Source: CAIVPM01 sp964477265
Lineage (GTDB): Bacteria; Bacteroidota; Bacteroidia; Chitinophagales; Chitinophagaceae
Assembly (NCBI GenBank): GCA_964477265.1
Contig: CAYZDJ010000012.1
Coordinates: 1 to 64,000, forward strand
Direction of reading: 5' to 3'
Length of the DNA: 64,000 nucleotides
The notes below the pieces were generated by a model that had not been told where the DNA came from, did no database searches, and worked only from the letters and a program-made list of their open reading frames with translations. A program made the translations under genes and the position numbers. This document shows positions 51,442 to 59,920 of the stretch, piece after piece; positions within the stretch are counted from its first letter, which is position 1, and every line of letters starts with the position of its first letter.

Positions 51442-52821
51442 TTAATGACTCACTGACTTTTCTGACTTGCTAACTTCATAGCTTATTGCATTATATATTC
51501 CAGTGCCTAAAACCTCAGCACCTTTTGCGTTTAAGTGTGTAAAATCCTTAGCTGCTAATTGAGGGTTTCCATTTGCCCAATTCATAATACTATTGTAACC
51601 ACCCATGCTGCTATAAGTATTAAAAAAAGCAATCTTGCTATCAAATGCAATGCGTTCCTGTGTGCTGATTAAGCTATCCATGCCAATAGCTGTGTGTGTA
51701 CCATTGCTATACTTAAAGCCTTTGTCAGCACTGCTTATCAGCAAAAAATCAGTTTCCTTAAAACAAGATTTTAACTTAGCAATACAACCCAGCATAGCTT
51801 TATAATACCATCCAAAACTATTGTTATTAGGATGATTTAATAAGTTAACACCATACTGCATAATAATTAAATCGTAAGGTTGTGTTGCTGCAATTTGATT
51901 TAAAAAATTGGCATCAATACTGGCAAACTCAAAGCCACCTAACCCCCTGAAAGAAAAGTTATCAACAATAACTCCATCTGTGGTTTCAAAACTTATTCCA
52001 TACAATGGCAATGTTGCATCGCTTATTTCAAATTTAATTGCCTTGCTGTTGCTGCTATCAACTAAAACTTTATTGAATGCATTAACAGGCTTTAGACTTT
52101 TATAAACACTATTTACAGCTACTTGAGCAGTATTGTTTTTATAGCCACACAATAAATATTTATTTAAGTTTATAGTTGACGAAAACGTATTATCCATCAT
52201 ATCAACTTTATTATAACCTGCTGCAAAAAATGTTTTGCCACTTAAATATAATGGTGCTGCTGAAAATTTATTTTTAAAATTACTTTCTCTCCAATTTGCA
52301 GTAAATGTGTGCTTAACAGTTTGCCTAAAACCTGCAACAGCACTGGTTATTGGCACAAAGCCTACACCATTGCCACCATAGTTTTGTTGCAAATATTTTC
52401 GCAAGGTTTGAGAGATTAAATCTCCTTCAACCATACTGTCGCCAAAGTAAGCAACGCGTATTTTGCCTTTTTTATTTTTGCGAAGTGCAATTAACTTTTT
52501 TATAAAATTATCCAATACTATTTTATTGGTATCTACACTAAAATTTGTTAATCTGTTGGCTACATTAAAATGCTGAAATTGTTTTTGAATACTATCATTT
52601 GCAGCAACTACAATCTTCGAAGTATCAAGCCCAAATCCAGCAGTATCAACAGTTGTAGCAGTTTGTTTTTTTGTAGAATCTTGTTTTAAAACACTCGAAA
52701 GAATGTTTACATTTTGCAATTGCTCGTTCTGAACATTGTTGAAATGAATAAACAAAGCAAAGCCCAACAAACACAATGTTGACGTTAATACAAATTGTAA
52801 TACTTTTTTGTTTTGATTCAT
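51442..52821 (-). CDS. SGNH/GDSL hydrolase family membrane protein
   Basis: 459 residues. A membrane anchor (VLTSTLCLLGFALFIHF, about 10-27), a linker, then an SGNH-hydrolase domain: block I GDSMVEGD near 127, and DFTHLNAKGAE near 428 carrying the Asp-x-x-His pair. Relatives act as O-acetyl-esterases or acyltransferases on extracellular polymers. An MBOAT acyltransferase often accompanies them, but none is in the window. A possible role is modifying an exopolysaccharide in the periplasm. Confidence 0.85.
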   Translation of the reverse strand: MNQNKKVLQFVLTSTLCLLGFALFIHFNNVQNEQLQNVNILSSVLKQDSTKKQTATTVDTAGFGLDTSKIVVAANDSIQKQFQHFNVANRLTNFSVDTNKIVLDNFIKKLIALRKNKKGKIRVAYFGDSMVEGDLISQTLRKYLQQNYGGNGVGFVPITSAVAGFRQTVKHTFTANWRESNFKNKFSAAPLYLSGKTFFAAGYNKVDMMDNTFSSTINLNKYLLCGYKNNTAQVAVNSVYKSLKPVNAFNKVLVDSSNSKAIKFEISDATLPLYGISFETTDGVIVDNFSFRGLGGFEFASIDANFLNQIAATQPYDLIIMQYGVNLLNHPNNNSFGWYYKAMLGCIAKLKSCFKETDFLLISSADKGFKYSNGTHTAIGMDSLISTQERIAFDSKIAFFNTYSSMGGYNSIMNWANGNPQLAAKDFTHLNAKGAEVLGTGIYNAISYEVSKSEKSVSH

Positions 52822-52862
52822 TTTGTTTTGCTATGCAATTCAACAGAATTACTTTATTAGCT

Positions 52863-52910
52863 CTCACAGATAACACAAATAACACTGAAAATATCTGTGT
52901 TATCTGTGAG
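52863..52910. repeat. CACAGATAACACA-family inverted repeat
   Basis: CTCACAGATAACACA (52863-52877) and its exact reverse complement (52896-52910) flank 18 bases, upstream of the SGNH gene and in the divergent gap before the MFS gene. Same word family as at 26505 and 58141. Confidence 0.75.
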
Positions 52911-52994
52911 CAAAAAATATATTAAAATAAATTTGTTGAAATACTTATTACAAATTAAGTTGGTTTTATTTCATAAAGTTATTAACCAATAAAA

Positions 52995-53022
52995 TTGTTA
53001 TAAACATTCGCTACTAAGTTTG
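52995..53022 (+). promoter_or_regulatory. Promoter of the MFS transporter gene
   Basis: TTG (52995-52997), 17 bases, then TAAGTTTG (53015-53022) fit the Bacteroidota consensus. The start codon at 53034 is only 12 bases after the -7 element, so the leader is about 5 bases or the gene is nearly leaderless. Confidence 0.55.
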
Positions 53023-53033
53023 TATTACTACAA

Positions 53034-54281
53034 ATGAAATTGCAACGTTCAAATACTGATGCTTTTGAAGCAATGCGAATACCAGAATTTCGCTATTTAA
53101 TGTTTGGCAGATTTTTGTTTATTATGGCACTGAGAATGTTAGGTGCATTGACTGGTTATTGGATGTATGAGTTAACCAATAATCCTTTAGCCATAGGGTT
53201 GGTGGGTTTAGCAGAAGTTATTCCCAGTGTTGGTTTGTCATTAAGGGCTGGCTATAAAATTGATATTTCAGAGAAGAGAAAATTATTGATGACTGGCGTT
53301 TCATTGTATATTCTTGCAGTTATCAGTTTATGTTTTTTATCTAGCAATTTTGCTTTAGATAATGTCCCAAAAAAAATTATTGTATCTACTATTTATATAG
53401 TCATCTTTTTCACTGGAATTTTTAGGGCTTACACTGGACCAACATTTGGCACTTTGGTAGCCAATATTGTACCTAAAGAAAGTTTACAAAATGGCATTAG
53501 TTGGAACCAAAGTACGTGGTTAACAGCAAGTGTAATTGGACACGCTGTTGTTGGTTTTTTAATTGCTGGCATTGGCATTCATGGTGCATTGATTGTAATT
53601 GTAACACTTGTATTTGCTGGGTTGTATTGGTTTTATCTGTTGAAACAACACCCACCAATAGTAAAAAAAATTAATGCAGGTGCCTGGCAAAATATTACAG
53701 AAGGATTAAAATTTGTTTACAAAACCAAAGAGGTTTTAGGTGCTTTAACGCTTGATTTATTTGCAGTGCTTTTTGGTGGTGCAGTTGCTATGATTCCTGT
53801 ATTTAGTAAAGATATTTTGCACGTAGGTGCAATTGGTTTTGGATGGTTAAATGCAGCTACAGATTTAGGTGCTATAATTTGTATTTTAACAATAATGAGG
53901 TATCCATTAAAGAATCAGCAAGGAAAAAAATTATTGTTTGCTATAGCAGGTTTTGGTTTATGTATGATTGTATTTGCAGTTTCAAAAGTATTTTGGTTAT
54001 CGTTTATAGCACTGCTATTTAGTGGTATTTTAGATGGAGTAAGTGTTGTAGTGCGTGGTACAATTGTACAATTAAAAACACCAAACGAAATGCGTGGAAG
54101 AGTAATGAGCGTAAGTAGTATGTTTATTAATAGTAGTAACGAACTTGGTCAATTTGAAAGTGGCGTAGCTGCAAGATATATGGGCAACGTGGCTTCTGTA
54201 GTTTTTGGTGGATGTGTTACAATTGCAGTAGCTGCATTTACTTGGTTTAAAGTACCAGCAATTAAGAAGATGAAATACTAG
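53034..54281 (+). CDS. MFS transporter
   Basis: 415 residues with about 12 hydrophobic segments, starting with MRIPEFRYLMFGRFLFIMALRM, typical of an MFS exporter subfamily (DHA/MFS_3 type). The cytoplasmic loop PLKNQQGKK is small and RGTIVQLKTPNEMRGRVMSVSSMFI near residue 345 resembles the conserved loop of this group. Substrate unknown. It converges on the LolD-like gene, 15 bases apart. Confidence 0.88.
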   Translation: MKLQRSNTDAFEAMRIPEFRYLMFGRFLFIMALRMLGALTGYWMYELTNNPLAIGLVGLAEVIPSVGLSLRAGYKIDISEKRKLLMTGVSLYILAVISLCFLSSNFALDNVPKKIIVSTIYIVIFFTGIFRAYTGPTFGTLVANIVPKESLQNGISWNQSTWLTASVIGHAVVGFLIAGIGIHGALIVIVTLVFAGLYWFYLLKQHPPIVKKINAGAWQNITEGLKFVYKTKEVLGALTLDLFAVLFGGAVAMIPVFSKDILHVGAIGFGWLNAATDLGAIICILTIMRYPLKNQQGKKLLFAIAGFGLCMIVFAVSKVFWLSFIALLFSGILDGVSVVVRGTIVQLKTPNEMRGRVMSVSSMFINSSNELGQFESGVAARYMGNVASVVFGGCVTIAVAAFTWFKVPAIKKMKY

Positions 54282-54296
54282 TAGGATGGGGGTGTG

Positions 54297-54980
54297 TTAT
54301 TTTCTTATATCACTTTCAATCACTCCATCTTTAAGCCTTACAATTCTTTTAGCAAAATTGGCAATGTCTTCTTCGTGCGTTACAAGAATTACAGTATTGC
54401 CAGCTTCTTGTATTTTGCCAAAAATTTTCATTACCTCAACAGAAGTTTTACTATCTAAATTTCCTGTAGGCTCATCTGCCAAAAGGATTGAAGGATTGTT
54501 AACCAATGCACGTGCAATAGCAACACGTTGTATTTGCCCACCACTTAATTCATTACTTTTATGATGTCCTCTGTCTGCCAAATCAACTTTTGCAAGGCTT
54601 TCTTTTGCACGTTCTGTTCTTTCTTTTTTGCCAATGCCAGCATAAATTAATGGCAAGGCAACATTATCAATAGCACTTAAACGTGGCAATAAATTAAACT
54701 GCTGAAACACAAATCCAATTTCTTTATTCCTTACTTCAGCCAAATCATTGTCTGGCATTTTGCTTACATCCTTACCGTTTAAAATATACTTGCCTCCAGT
54801 TGGGCTGTCAAGGCAACCCAAAATATTCATTAAAGTACTTTTGCCACTACCACTTGGCCCCATCAATGCAACATAATCATTCTTCATGATATCTAAATTC
54901 AAGCCTTTTAAAACCTGCACGCTTTGCTTACCCATAAAATAGGTTTTAACAAGGTTTTGTATGTTGATGATGGTATTCAT
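54297..54980 (-). CDS. ABC transporter ATPase, LolD/MacB-type
   Basis: 227 residues with Walker A GPSGSGKST (Lys47), Q-loop VFQQFNLLPRLSAIDNV, signature LSGGQ (145-149), Walker B ILLADEPTGNLD (165-176) and H-loop VTHE. The NLLPRLSAIDNVALPLIYAG stretch is typical of the LolD/MacB/FtsE-like group that powers extraction or export of lipoproteins or small molecules. No permease gene is adjacent, so the partner is elsewhere. gatC lies upstream, 83 bases away across an inverted CTAAAGAC repeat. Confidence 0.92.
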   Translation of the reverse strand: MNTIINIQNLVKTYFMGKQSVQVLKGLNLDIMKNDYVALMGPSGSGKSTLMNILGCLDSPTGGKYILNGKDVSKMPDNDLAEVRNKEIGFVFQQFNLLPRLSAIDNVALPLIYAGIGKKERTERAKESLAKVDLADRGHHKSNELSGGQIQRVAIARALVNNPSILLADEPTGNLDSKTSVEVMKIFGKIQEAGNTVILVTHEEDIANFAKRIVRLKDGVIESDIRK

Positions 54981-55063
54981 TTTAATGTAGTCTTTGGTCT
55001 TTAGGTATTTGTCTTTAGCTTTAAGTAATTATTCACCAAAGACTAAAGACCAATTTCTAAAGA

Positions 55064-55354
55064 CTATTTTTTTATCACTTTTGGCACTTTAAAAAACTGG
55101 TTATCTTTACTTGGTGCATTCAGCAATGCTTCTTCCCTTGTAATACTTCCTTTCAACTCATCTTCACGCAACACATTTACAGCATCACTAATATGTTGCA
55201 AAGGTTCAACGCCAGTAGTATCAACCTTTTCAAGCTGGTTGATAAAGCCAATCATTTTTTCCAAATCTGATTTTAATGCAAGCTTTTCCTCATCATTAAA
55301 CTGTAGCTGTGAAAGATTTGCTAACTTATCTATGGTTTGAATGGTTATTTCCAT
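55064..55354 (-). CDS. gatC: Asp/Glu-tRNA amidotransferase subunit C
   Basis: 96 residues with the GatC pattern: TIDKLANLSQLQFNDEEKLALKSDLEKMIGFINQL (helix and wrap region) followed by VDTTGVEPLQHISDAVNVLREDE and the C-terminal FKVPKVIKK. GatC wraps around GatA and stabilises the GatCAB amidotransferase. gatA is about 40 kb away in the same window and gatB is not seen. Confidence 0.93.
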   Translation of the reverse strand: MEITIQTIDKLANLSQLQFNDEEKLALKSDLEKMIGFINQLEKVDTTGVEPLQHISDAVNVLREDELKGSITREEALLNAPSKDNQFFKVPKVIKK

Positions 55355-55434
55355 TTGGTAAAAATATGATTAAGTATTGAAGAAGTTTGTGTTATTGATA
55401 TGTGGTTAATATTAATGATAAGAATTTTTTACCA

Positions 55435-55508
55435 CAAAGTACACAGAGAGAAAACAACACAGAGTTCACAAAGGTTCAACAATTCTCTGTGTCTCTCTGT
55501 GTACTTTG
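55435..55508. repeat. CAAAGTACACAGAGAG inverted repeat
   Basis: CAAAGTACACAGAGAG (55435-55450) and its exact reverse complement (55493-55508) flank 42 bases with further partially complementary words (ACACAGAG/CTCTGTGT), in the gap between gatC and the B12-binding gene. It can form a long hairpin. Confidence 0.75.
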
Positions 55509-55542
55509 AGTCCTCTGTAGTTAAATCATTATACATCGTAAA

Positions 55543-55950
55543 TCAAAACGCCCTATTCTCTTTCACCCAATTCTTAATATAATCTGCTATATCATTGGTA
55601 GATGTGCCTGGTGCAAAAAGCTTTCCTACACCTAGTTCATTCAAAGTTTTCATATCATCTTCTGGTATAATTCCACCACCAGTAAGCAATACATCGTTCA
55701 TTTCCTTTTCCTTCATCAGCTTAATTATTTTAGGAAAAACTGTATTGTGTGCACCACTTAAAATGCTTACACCTATTGCATCCACATCTTCTTGTAGTGC
55801 AGCATTTACAACCATTTCAGGCGTTTGTCGTAAGCCAGTATAAATAACTTCCATACCTGCATCACGCAGTGCAGTTGCAATAACCTTTGCACCTCTGTCA
55901 TGACCATCAAGCCCAACTTTTGCAACTAATACTCTTATGGGTCTGTTCAT
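55543..55950 (-). CDS. Cobalamin-binding domain of methylmalonyl-CoA mutase type
   Basis: 135 residues with the B12-binding signature Asp15-x-His17-x-x-Gly20 (DGHDRG) and the further motifs GVSILSGAH and LLTGGGIIPEDD. This is the C-terminal B12 domain of methylmalonyl-CoA mutase as a separate small protein. It binds adenosylcobalamin with a mutase large subunit. No large subunit is in the window. Confidence 0.93.
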   Translation of the reverse strand: MNRPIRVLVAKVGLDGHDRGAKVIATALRDAGMEVIYTGLRQTPEMVVNAALQEDVDAIGVSILSGAHNTVFPKIIKLMKEKEMNDVLLTGGGIIPEDDMKTLNELGVGKLFAPGTSTNDIADYIKNWVKENRAF

Positions 55951-55957
55951 ATTTGTT

Positions 55958-55987
55958 AGTTAAAAGTTAAAAACTAAAAGTTAAAAG
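55958..55987. repeat. Left inverted flank of four-helix-bundle gene
   Basis: A 30-base TTAAAAG-rich word whose reverse complement matches 56397-56426 at 28 of 30 positions. The two flank the four-helix-bundle gene almost symmetrically (12 bases outside its stop and 20 outside its start). Confidence 0.65.
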
Positions 55988-55998
55988 TATTATATGAT

Positions 55999-56376
55999 TT
56001 ATACTTTTAACTTTTCATTTTTAGTTGTTAATTGTTTTAGTGTTTTTATTGACGATACAAGCATTTTTATTAATTCTCTGCATTCTTCAACTATACTTTC
56101 AAATTCATTTTGATTTAAATAGTCAGTATCTTTTAATAACATAATCCAATATTCTGTTTCATTTGCCTCTTTTAAAGCAACATAAAGTTTGTTTATAAAA
56201 TCAGGTTTACTTTGTCCAAACTCAGCTTCTTTTATTAATGCACCTATTGCTGTACCACTTCTAATAATTTGTTTTGATAAAATATATTCTTTCTTTTCTG
56301 ATTGTAAAAATTGAGACAGTTTAACAATTCTAATAGCAAACAAATAACTTTTATCTCTTAAAATTGATTTGCTCAT
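55999..56376 (-). CDS. Four-helix-bundle protein (23S rRNA-intervening-sequence type)
   Basis: 125 residues, starting MSKSILRDKSYLFAIRIVKLSQ, with the core QIIRSGTAIGALIKEAEFGQSKPDFINKLYVALKEANETEYWI, which is the TIGR02436 family pattern (RSGTSIGAN-like; ALKEAxET). Such proteins were first seen inside 23S rRNA intervening sequences, but are widespread as stand-alone genes of unknown function; they form pentamers with a basic surface. Here the gene is flanked by imperfect inverted repeats of about 30 bases, suggesting it moved as a unit. Confidence 0.9.
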   Translation of the reverse strand: MSKSILRDKSYLFAIRIVKLSQFLQSEKKEYILSKQIIRSGTAIGALIKEAEFGQSKPDFINKLYVALKEANETEYWIMLLKDTDYLNQNEFESIVEECRELIKMLVSSIKTLKQLTTKNEKLKV

Positions 56377-56396
56377 AATTATAATTTTTCGCTTTA

Positions 56397-56426
56397 CTTT
56401 TAACTGTTAGCTTTTAACTTTTAACT
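56397..56426. repeat. Right inverted flank of four-helix-bundle gene
   Basis: A 30-base TTTTAAC-rich word, the near-exact reverse complement of 55958-55987 (28 of 30 positions). It overlaps the first two bases of the M42 gene's stop codon. Confidence 0.65.
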
Positions 56427-57552
56427 AAAGGTAATTAAGATTTGTTTTTGGTGTTAATGCCAGCAAAGTTTCATACATCAATTTAATGGTGCTTTCAATA
56501 TCATCTTTATGCAACATCTCAACTGTGGTGTGCATGTAACGCAAAGGAATAGATATTAAAACACTTGGGCAACCATCATTACTGTAAGCAAAACTATCAG
56601 TGTCAGTTCCTGTGCTTCTACTTACTGTTCTCATCTGCAAATTGATTTTCTTTTTCTCTGCAACGTCTTGTACAAATGCTAATAATTTATTATGTACAGC
56701 TGGTCCATAGCAAGGACTTGGACCTTTGCCACAAGCCACATCACCTTCAATTATTTTATTAATCATTGGCGTTTGTGTGTCGTGTGTTACGTCTGTTACA
56801 ATAGCAACATTTGGTTTAATTCTACGTGCAATCATTTCTGCACCACGCAAGCCAATCTCTTCCTGCACAGCATTAACAACATATAAACCATAAGGCAATT
56901 TTTTGTTATTTTCCTTTAACAAACGAGCCACTTCAGCAATCATAAATCCGCCAATCCTGTTGTCAAATGCACGACCAATTAAATTGCCATAAGCCAACTC
57001 ATCGTAGCCATCAGCATAAGTTACAACACTACCAATATGAATACCCAAATCCTCAACCTCTTTTTTATTTCTTGCTCCACAATCTAAAAATAAATTATCT
57101 GTTTTGGGCTGTGGTTCTTTACTATCAGGGTTTCCAAGTCTTGTGTGTATTGCAGGCCAGCCAAAAACTGCTTTTACGATTCCTTTTTTTCCGTGAATAT
57201 TTACACGCATTGCTGGTGCAATCTGATGATCTACACCTCCATTTCTTTTTAAATAAATCAAGCCACTATCGGTAATGTAATTTACAAACCAACTTATCTC
57301 ATCTGCATGTGCTTCTATCACAACTTTAAAATCTGCTGTAGGATTTACAATGCCAACTGCAGTGCCATAAGGATCAACAAAGCTTGAGTCTGTATATTGC
57401 TTTACATATTCAAGCCAAACTTTTTGCCCACCACTTTCAAAGCCCACAGGCGATGGTGTATTAATATATGTTTTTAAAAAATTCCAGGAAGCATCGTTTA
57501 AAATAGATTTTGTTTTAACTGCTTTAACTTCTTTCTTTTTTGTTTTTGCCAT
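56425..57552 (-). CDS. M42 family metallo-aminopeptidase
   Basis: 375 residues. Metal ligands typical of M42/TET aminopeptidases are visible: His82 (EAHADE), Asp197 (RAFDNRIGG), Glu231/Glu232 (VQEEIGLRG), Asp254 (VTDVTHD) and His341 (YMHTTVE). The N-terminus is basic and there is no signal peptide, so it is cytoplasmic. It degrades peptides, likely as a large oligomer. The stop overlaps the inverted repeat flanking the four-helix-bundle gene. Confidence 0.93.
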   Translation of the reverse strand: MAKTKKKEVKAVKTKSILNDASWNFLKTYINTPSPVGFESGGQKVWLEYVKQYTDSSFVDPYGTAVGIVNPTADFKVVIEAHADEISWFVNYITDSGLIYLKRNGGVDHQIAPAMRVNIHGKKGIVKAVFGWPAIHTRLGNPDSKEPQPKTDNLFLDCGARNKKEVEDLGIHIGSVVTYADGYDELAYGNLIGRAFDNRIGGFMIAEVARLLKENNKKLPYGLYVVNAVQEEIGLRGAEMIARRIKPNVAIVTDVTHDTQTPMINKIIEGDVACGKGPSPCYGPAVHNKLLAFVQDVAEKKKINLQMRTVSRSTGTDTDSFAYSNDGCPSVLISIPLRYMHTTVEMLHKDDIESTIKLMYETLLALTPKTNLNYL

Positions 57553-57625
57553 AAAATATTTTTAAATAATTAGCTATGTTAAATGTATTAATAACTACTC
57601 TTTATTGAGTTGTATAAATGTAATA

Positions 57626-58078
57626 TTACAATAAATCCTGCCTTTCAAAATCGAAAGTAACAGCTTGCTTAAGTTGATTTTTATAATTATTTATTTTTAC
57701 CCAATATATTATCCAGCATACTAAAAAACCAAGACTTGCCAGAGAACCAAAAAATGGAATAATACTACACAATTGCAATGCACACATTGTAATGCCAATG
57801 CCTGCACCAGGTCTGCTTTCAGACAAAGGAACATTTTTTACAAGGGCTTCGGCACGTATAGAATCAGCAATGTTGTTGACAACAATAAAATGGTATATCC
57901 AATTAAAAAAAGGAATAAACAATAACCACACATTGGCTGGTGCCATTTTTCTGTTTTCGGGCGAAATTGTTTTTAATGTATTCTGTAGCGTAATTAAATA
58001 AAAAACAAATGGAATTAAAAAAATAAGGATTGCAACTATTGCTATAAGAATAAGAAAATCATCGGATTTGTTGAACAT
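57626..58078 (-). CDS. Conserved Bacteroidota membrane protein
   Basis: 150 residues with about four hydrophobic segments (ILIAIVAILIFLIPFVFYLI; VWLLFIPFFNWIYHFIVV; GITMCALQLCSIIPFF; LGFLVCWIIYWV) and motif residues NIADSIRAEA and SRPGAG. The pattern resembles conserved Bacteroidota proteins of about 150-200 residues with unknown function. It stands alone between the M42 and dcd genes. Confidence 0.8.
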   Translation of the reverse strand: MFNKSDDFLILIAIVAILIFLIPFVFYLITLQNTLKTISPENRKMAPANVWLLFIPFFNWIYHFIVVNNIADSIRAEALVKNVPLSESRPGAGIGITMCALQLCSIIPFFGSLASLGFLVCWIIYWVKINNYKNQLKQAVTFDFERQDLL

Positions 58079-58140
58079 AATTTTATCATTTTTTTGTTAT
58101 AAATAGTTAAGTGTTTAAAGATTATTTTAACGACTAAATT

Positions 58141-58165
58141 CTGTGTTATCTGTGCTATCTGTGAG
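58141..58165. repeat. CACAGATAACACAGAAT-family repeat word
   Basis: TGTGTTATCTGTGCTATCTGTGAG is the same word as found in facing pairs at 26505 and 52863, here as a single copy between the membrane-protein gene and dcd. Confidence 0.6.
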
Positions 58166-58170
58166 AGTTG

Positions 58171-58707
58171 CTAAAACTTATTCTTCCACATCATACTTTC
58201 TATTGGCTTATTGGGTTGCCCACTGTATTTGGCGTTTTGCTTTTGATTGTATTTTACTTCAATTTCACCATCAACAGGAAAATAAATTAGTTGTCCAATA
58301 GGCATTCCTTTGTAAATACGAACTGGCTGTTTAACTGAAATTTCTAAAGTCCAGTTACCACAAAACCCAACATCTCCTTTACCAGCAGTTGCATGTATAT
58401 CAATGCCCAAGCGACCTGTAGAAGACTTGCCTTCTAAAAAAGGAACATGTGCATGTGTTTCTGTATATTCTAAAGTAACGCCAAGGTAGAATTCATTTGG
58501 CAATAAAACAAAGCCTTCATCGGGTATTTCAAAAGCTTCAATTTTATTGTGCTTTTTTGCGTCTAATTCTGCATCAACATATTTAGCCAGTGTGCTGCCT
58601 AAATGTACATCATAGCTGTTGCTACCTAAATCTGCACGATTATATGGAGTGATTTTTATAGTTCCTTTTTCTATTTCTTCTAAAATTCTTTTGTCAGTTA
58701 AAATCAT
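58171..58707 (-). CDS. dcd: dCTP deaminase
   Basis: 178 residues with the dCTP deaminase/dUTPase fold: MILTDKRILEEIEKGTIKITP start, LGSNSYDVHLG near 28, EGKSSTGRLGI near 92-102 with the catalytic-loop Ser/Arg, and Glu122 in NWTLEIS, the general base. It converts dCTP to dUTP in pyrimidine deoxynucleotide synthesis. It is divergent from the PPTase gene. Confidence 0.95.
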   Translation of the reverse strand: MILTDKRILEEIEKGTIKITPYNRADLGSNSYDVHLGSTLAKYVDAELDAKKHNKIEAFEIPDEGFVLLPNEFYLGVTLEYTETHAHVPFLEGKSSTGRLGIDIHATAGKGDVGFCGNWTLEISVKQPVRIYKGMPIGQLIYFPVDGEIEVKYNQKQNAKYSGQPNKPIESMMWKNKF

Positions 58708-58816
58708 GTTGAAAGATTTATGATGTTTGGTACATACAAATATTAGTTAACATTTATTATTTGTGGCAACCTTGCAAATAAAATTCTTTATTCGTTATAA
58801 AATATCAAATTTGCTT

Positions 58817-59446
58817 GTGCCTTTGTTTTATCAACAACATATTAACCACCACACCCAACTTGCTATTTGGAAAATAGAGGAAGGCGAAGATTTTTTCTTG
58901 CAGAAAGTAGCACCACAAAGAGGCATAAGCAATTTGCACAAAAGGCTGCAACACTTGGCAGCAAGGTATTTGCTTTGTTTTTTGTATGATGATTTTGCAA
59001 TAAATAGTGTAGATGTTACTGCAACAGGAAAACCCTTTTTGCCAGATAATAAATATAGGTTCTCAATATCTCACAGTAAAAATTATGCAGCTGTAATTGT
59101 AAGCAAGGAAAAAAATGTTGCAATTGATATTGAAATGCTTGATAATAAGGTTGAAAAAATTTTGCATAAATTTTTGAGTGAGGGAGAAAATCAAAAAATG
59201 CTTAAAACTATTGACAATAAAGCATTTCATAATTTACCAACCTTGCTTTGGTCGACAAAGGAAACAATGTTTAAGTTTTATGCCAAAGGAAATGTGGACT
59301 TTAAAACCATGCTTAAAGTTGATATTGATTCTTTAAATGAGCAATCTGTTAAAGCTTTGATAGATATTGATAAAATAAAAATCTCACTTAATATTTTTTA
59401 TAAAATACTAAGTGAGGTTTGTATTACTTATGCTGTTGAAAGCTAA
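58817..59446 (+). CDS. 4'-phosphopantetheinyl transferase
   Basis: 209 residues if translation starts at the GTG at 58817. The frame opens with another GTG at 58763, but the 18 residues between are not family-like, whereas GTG at 58817 begins VPLFYQQ, matching the MPLFYQQ start of Bacteroidota relatives. Conserved features follow: FSISHSKNYAAVIVS, NVAIDIEML (magnesium-binding Asp and Glu) and LWSTKETMFKFY. It attaches phosphopantetheine from CoA to carrier proteins. It converges with the DUF1569 gene. Confidence 0.9.
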   Translation: MPLFYQQHINHHTQLAIWKIEEGEDFFLQKVAPQRGISNLHKRLQHLAARYLLCFLYDDFAINSVDVTATGKPFLPDNKYRFSISHSKNYAAVIVSKEKNVAIDIEMLDNKVEKILHKFLSEGENQKMLKTIDNKAFHNLPTLLWSTKETMFKFYAKGNVDFKTMLKVDIDSLNEQSVKALIDIDKIKISLNIFYKILSEVCITYAVES

Positions 59447-59458
59447 TGTTTATAATAC

Positions 59459-59908
59459 TTATACACCAAATTGCTTAAGGTGATGATCGAAGTGTTTCCA
59501 TTGGCTATAGCCCCATTCGTAAGCAGTTAATTTACCAAATGCAGGATGCCTTAAGCCATCAATCTTTGCTTCTCCATTTTCTATAAATTTATTAATGCGT
59601 GATAGAACATTTTGTTTTTCCAATTCAAATTCTCTCATATCGGTTATAATAAATTCTTTGGCTGTTGGTAAACTTTGTTTGTAAGGTTTATTCTCCATTA
59701 CCTTTTTCTTGATTATTGGGGCAAGTATTTTTAAAATAAACGGTGGCTTGATATTTACATCGCCTGTTGCAGTACCTAACGCATCGTTACAGTGCTTTAA
59801 CATTTGTGCTACATTCATTTTGCCCCAAAGCCTTTGCGTTTCTGGCTTTAGCTTATTAATTCTTTGAATGATCTCTTGTGTAACCTGTTGTTCAAATAAA
59901 CTTGGTAT
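59459..59908 (-). CDS. DUF1569 (DinB-like) protein with apparent ATA start
   Basis: The ATG-initiated frame (59818) gives only 119 residues, but homologous coding sequence continues upstream in frame: PSLFEQQ, EIIQRINKLKPETQRLWGKM, which is the normal N-terminal part of DUF1569 proteins. The open frame ends at a stop just upstream and has no ATG, GTG or TTG in the right place; the likely start is ATA at 59908, giving 149 residues. It sits 12 bases after the glutamine cyclotransferase stop. DUF1569 proteins have a DinB-like four-helix fold; function unknown. Confidence 0.75.
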   Translation of the reverse strand: MPSLFEQQVTQEIIQRINKLKPETQRLWGKMNVAQMLKHCNDALGTATGDVNIKPPFILKILAPIIKKKVMENKPYKQSLPTAKEFIITDMREFELEKQNVLSRINKFIENGEAKIDGLRHPAFGKLTAYEWGYSQWKHFDHHLKQFGV

Positions 59909-59920
59909 ATTTAATATTTA

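Noticed and set aside
55999..56376. Intervening sequence in a 23S rRNA gene
   Set aside because: No rRNA sequence flanks the four-helix-bundle gene; protein-coding genes lie on both sides.
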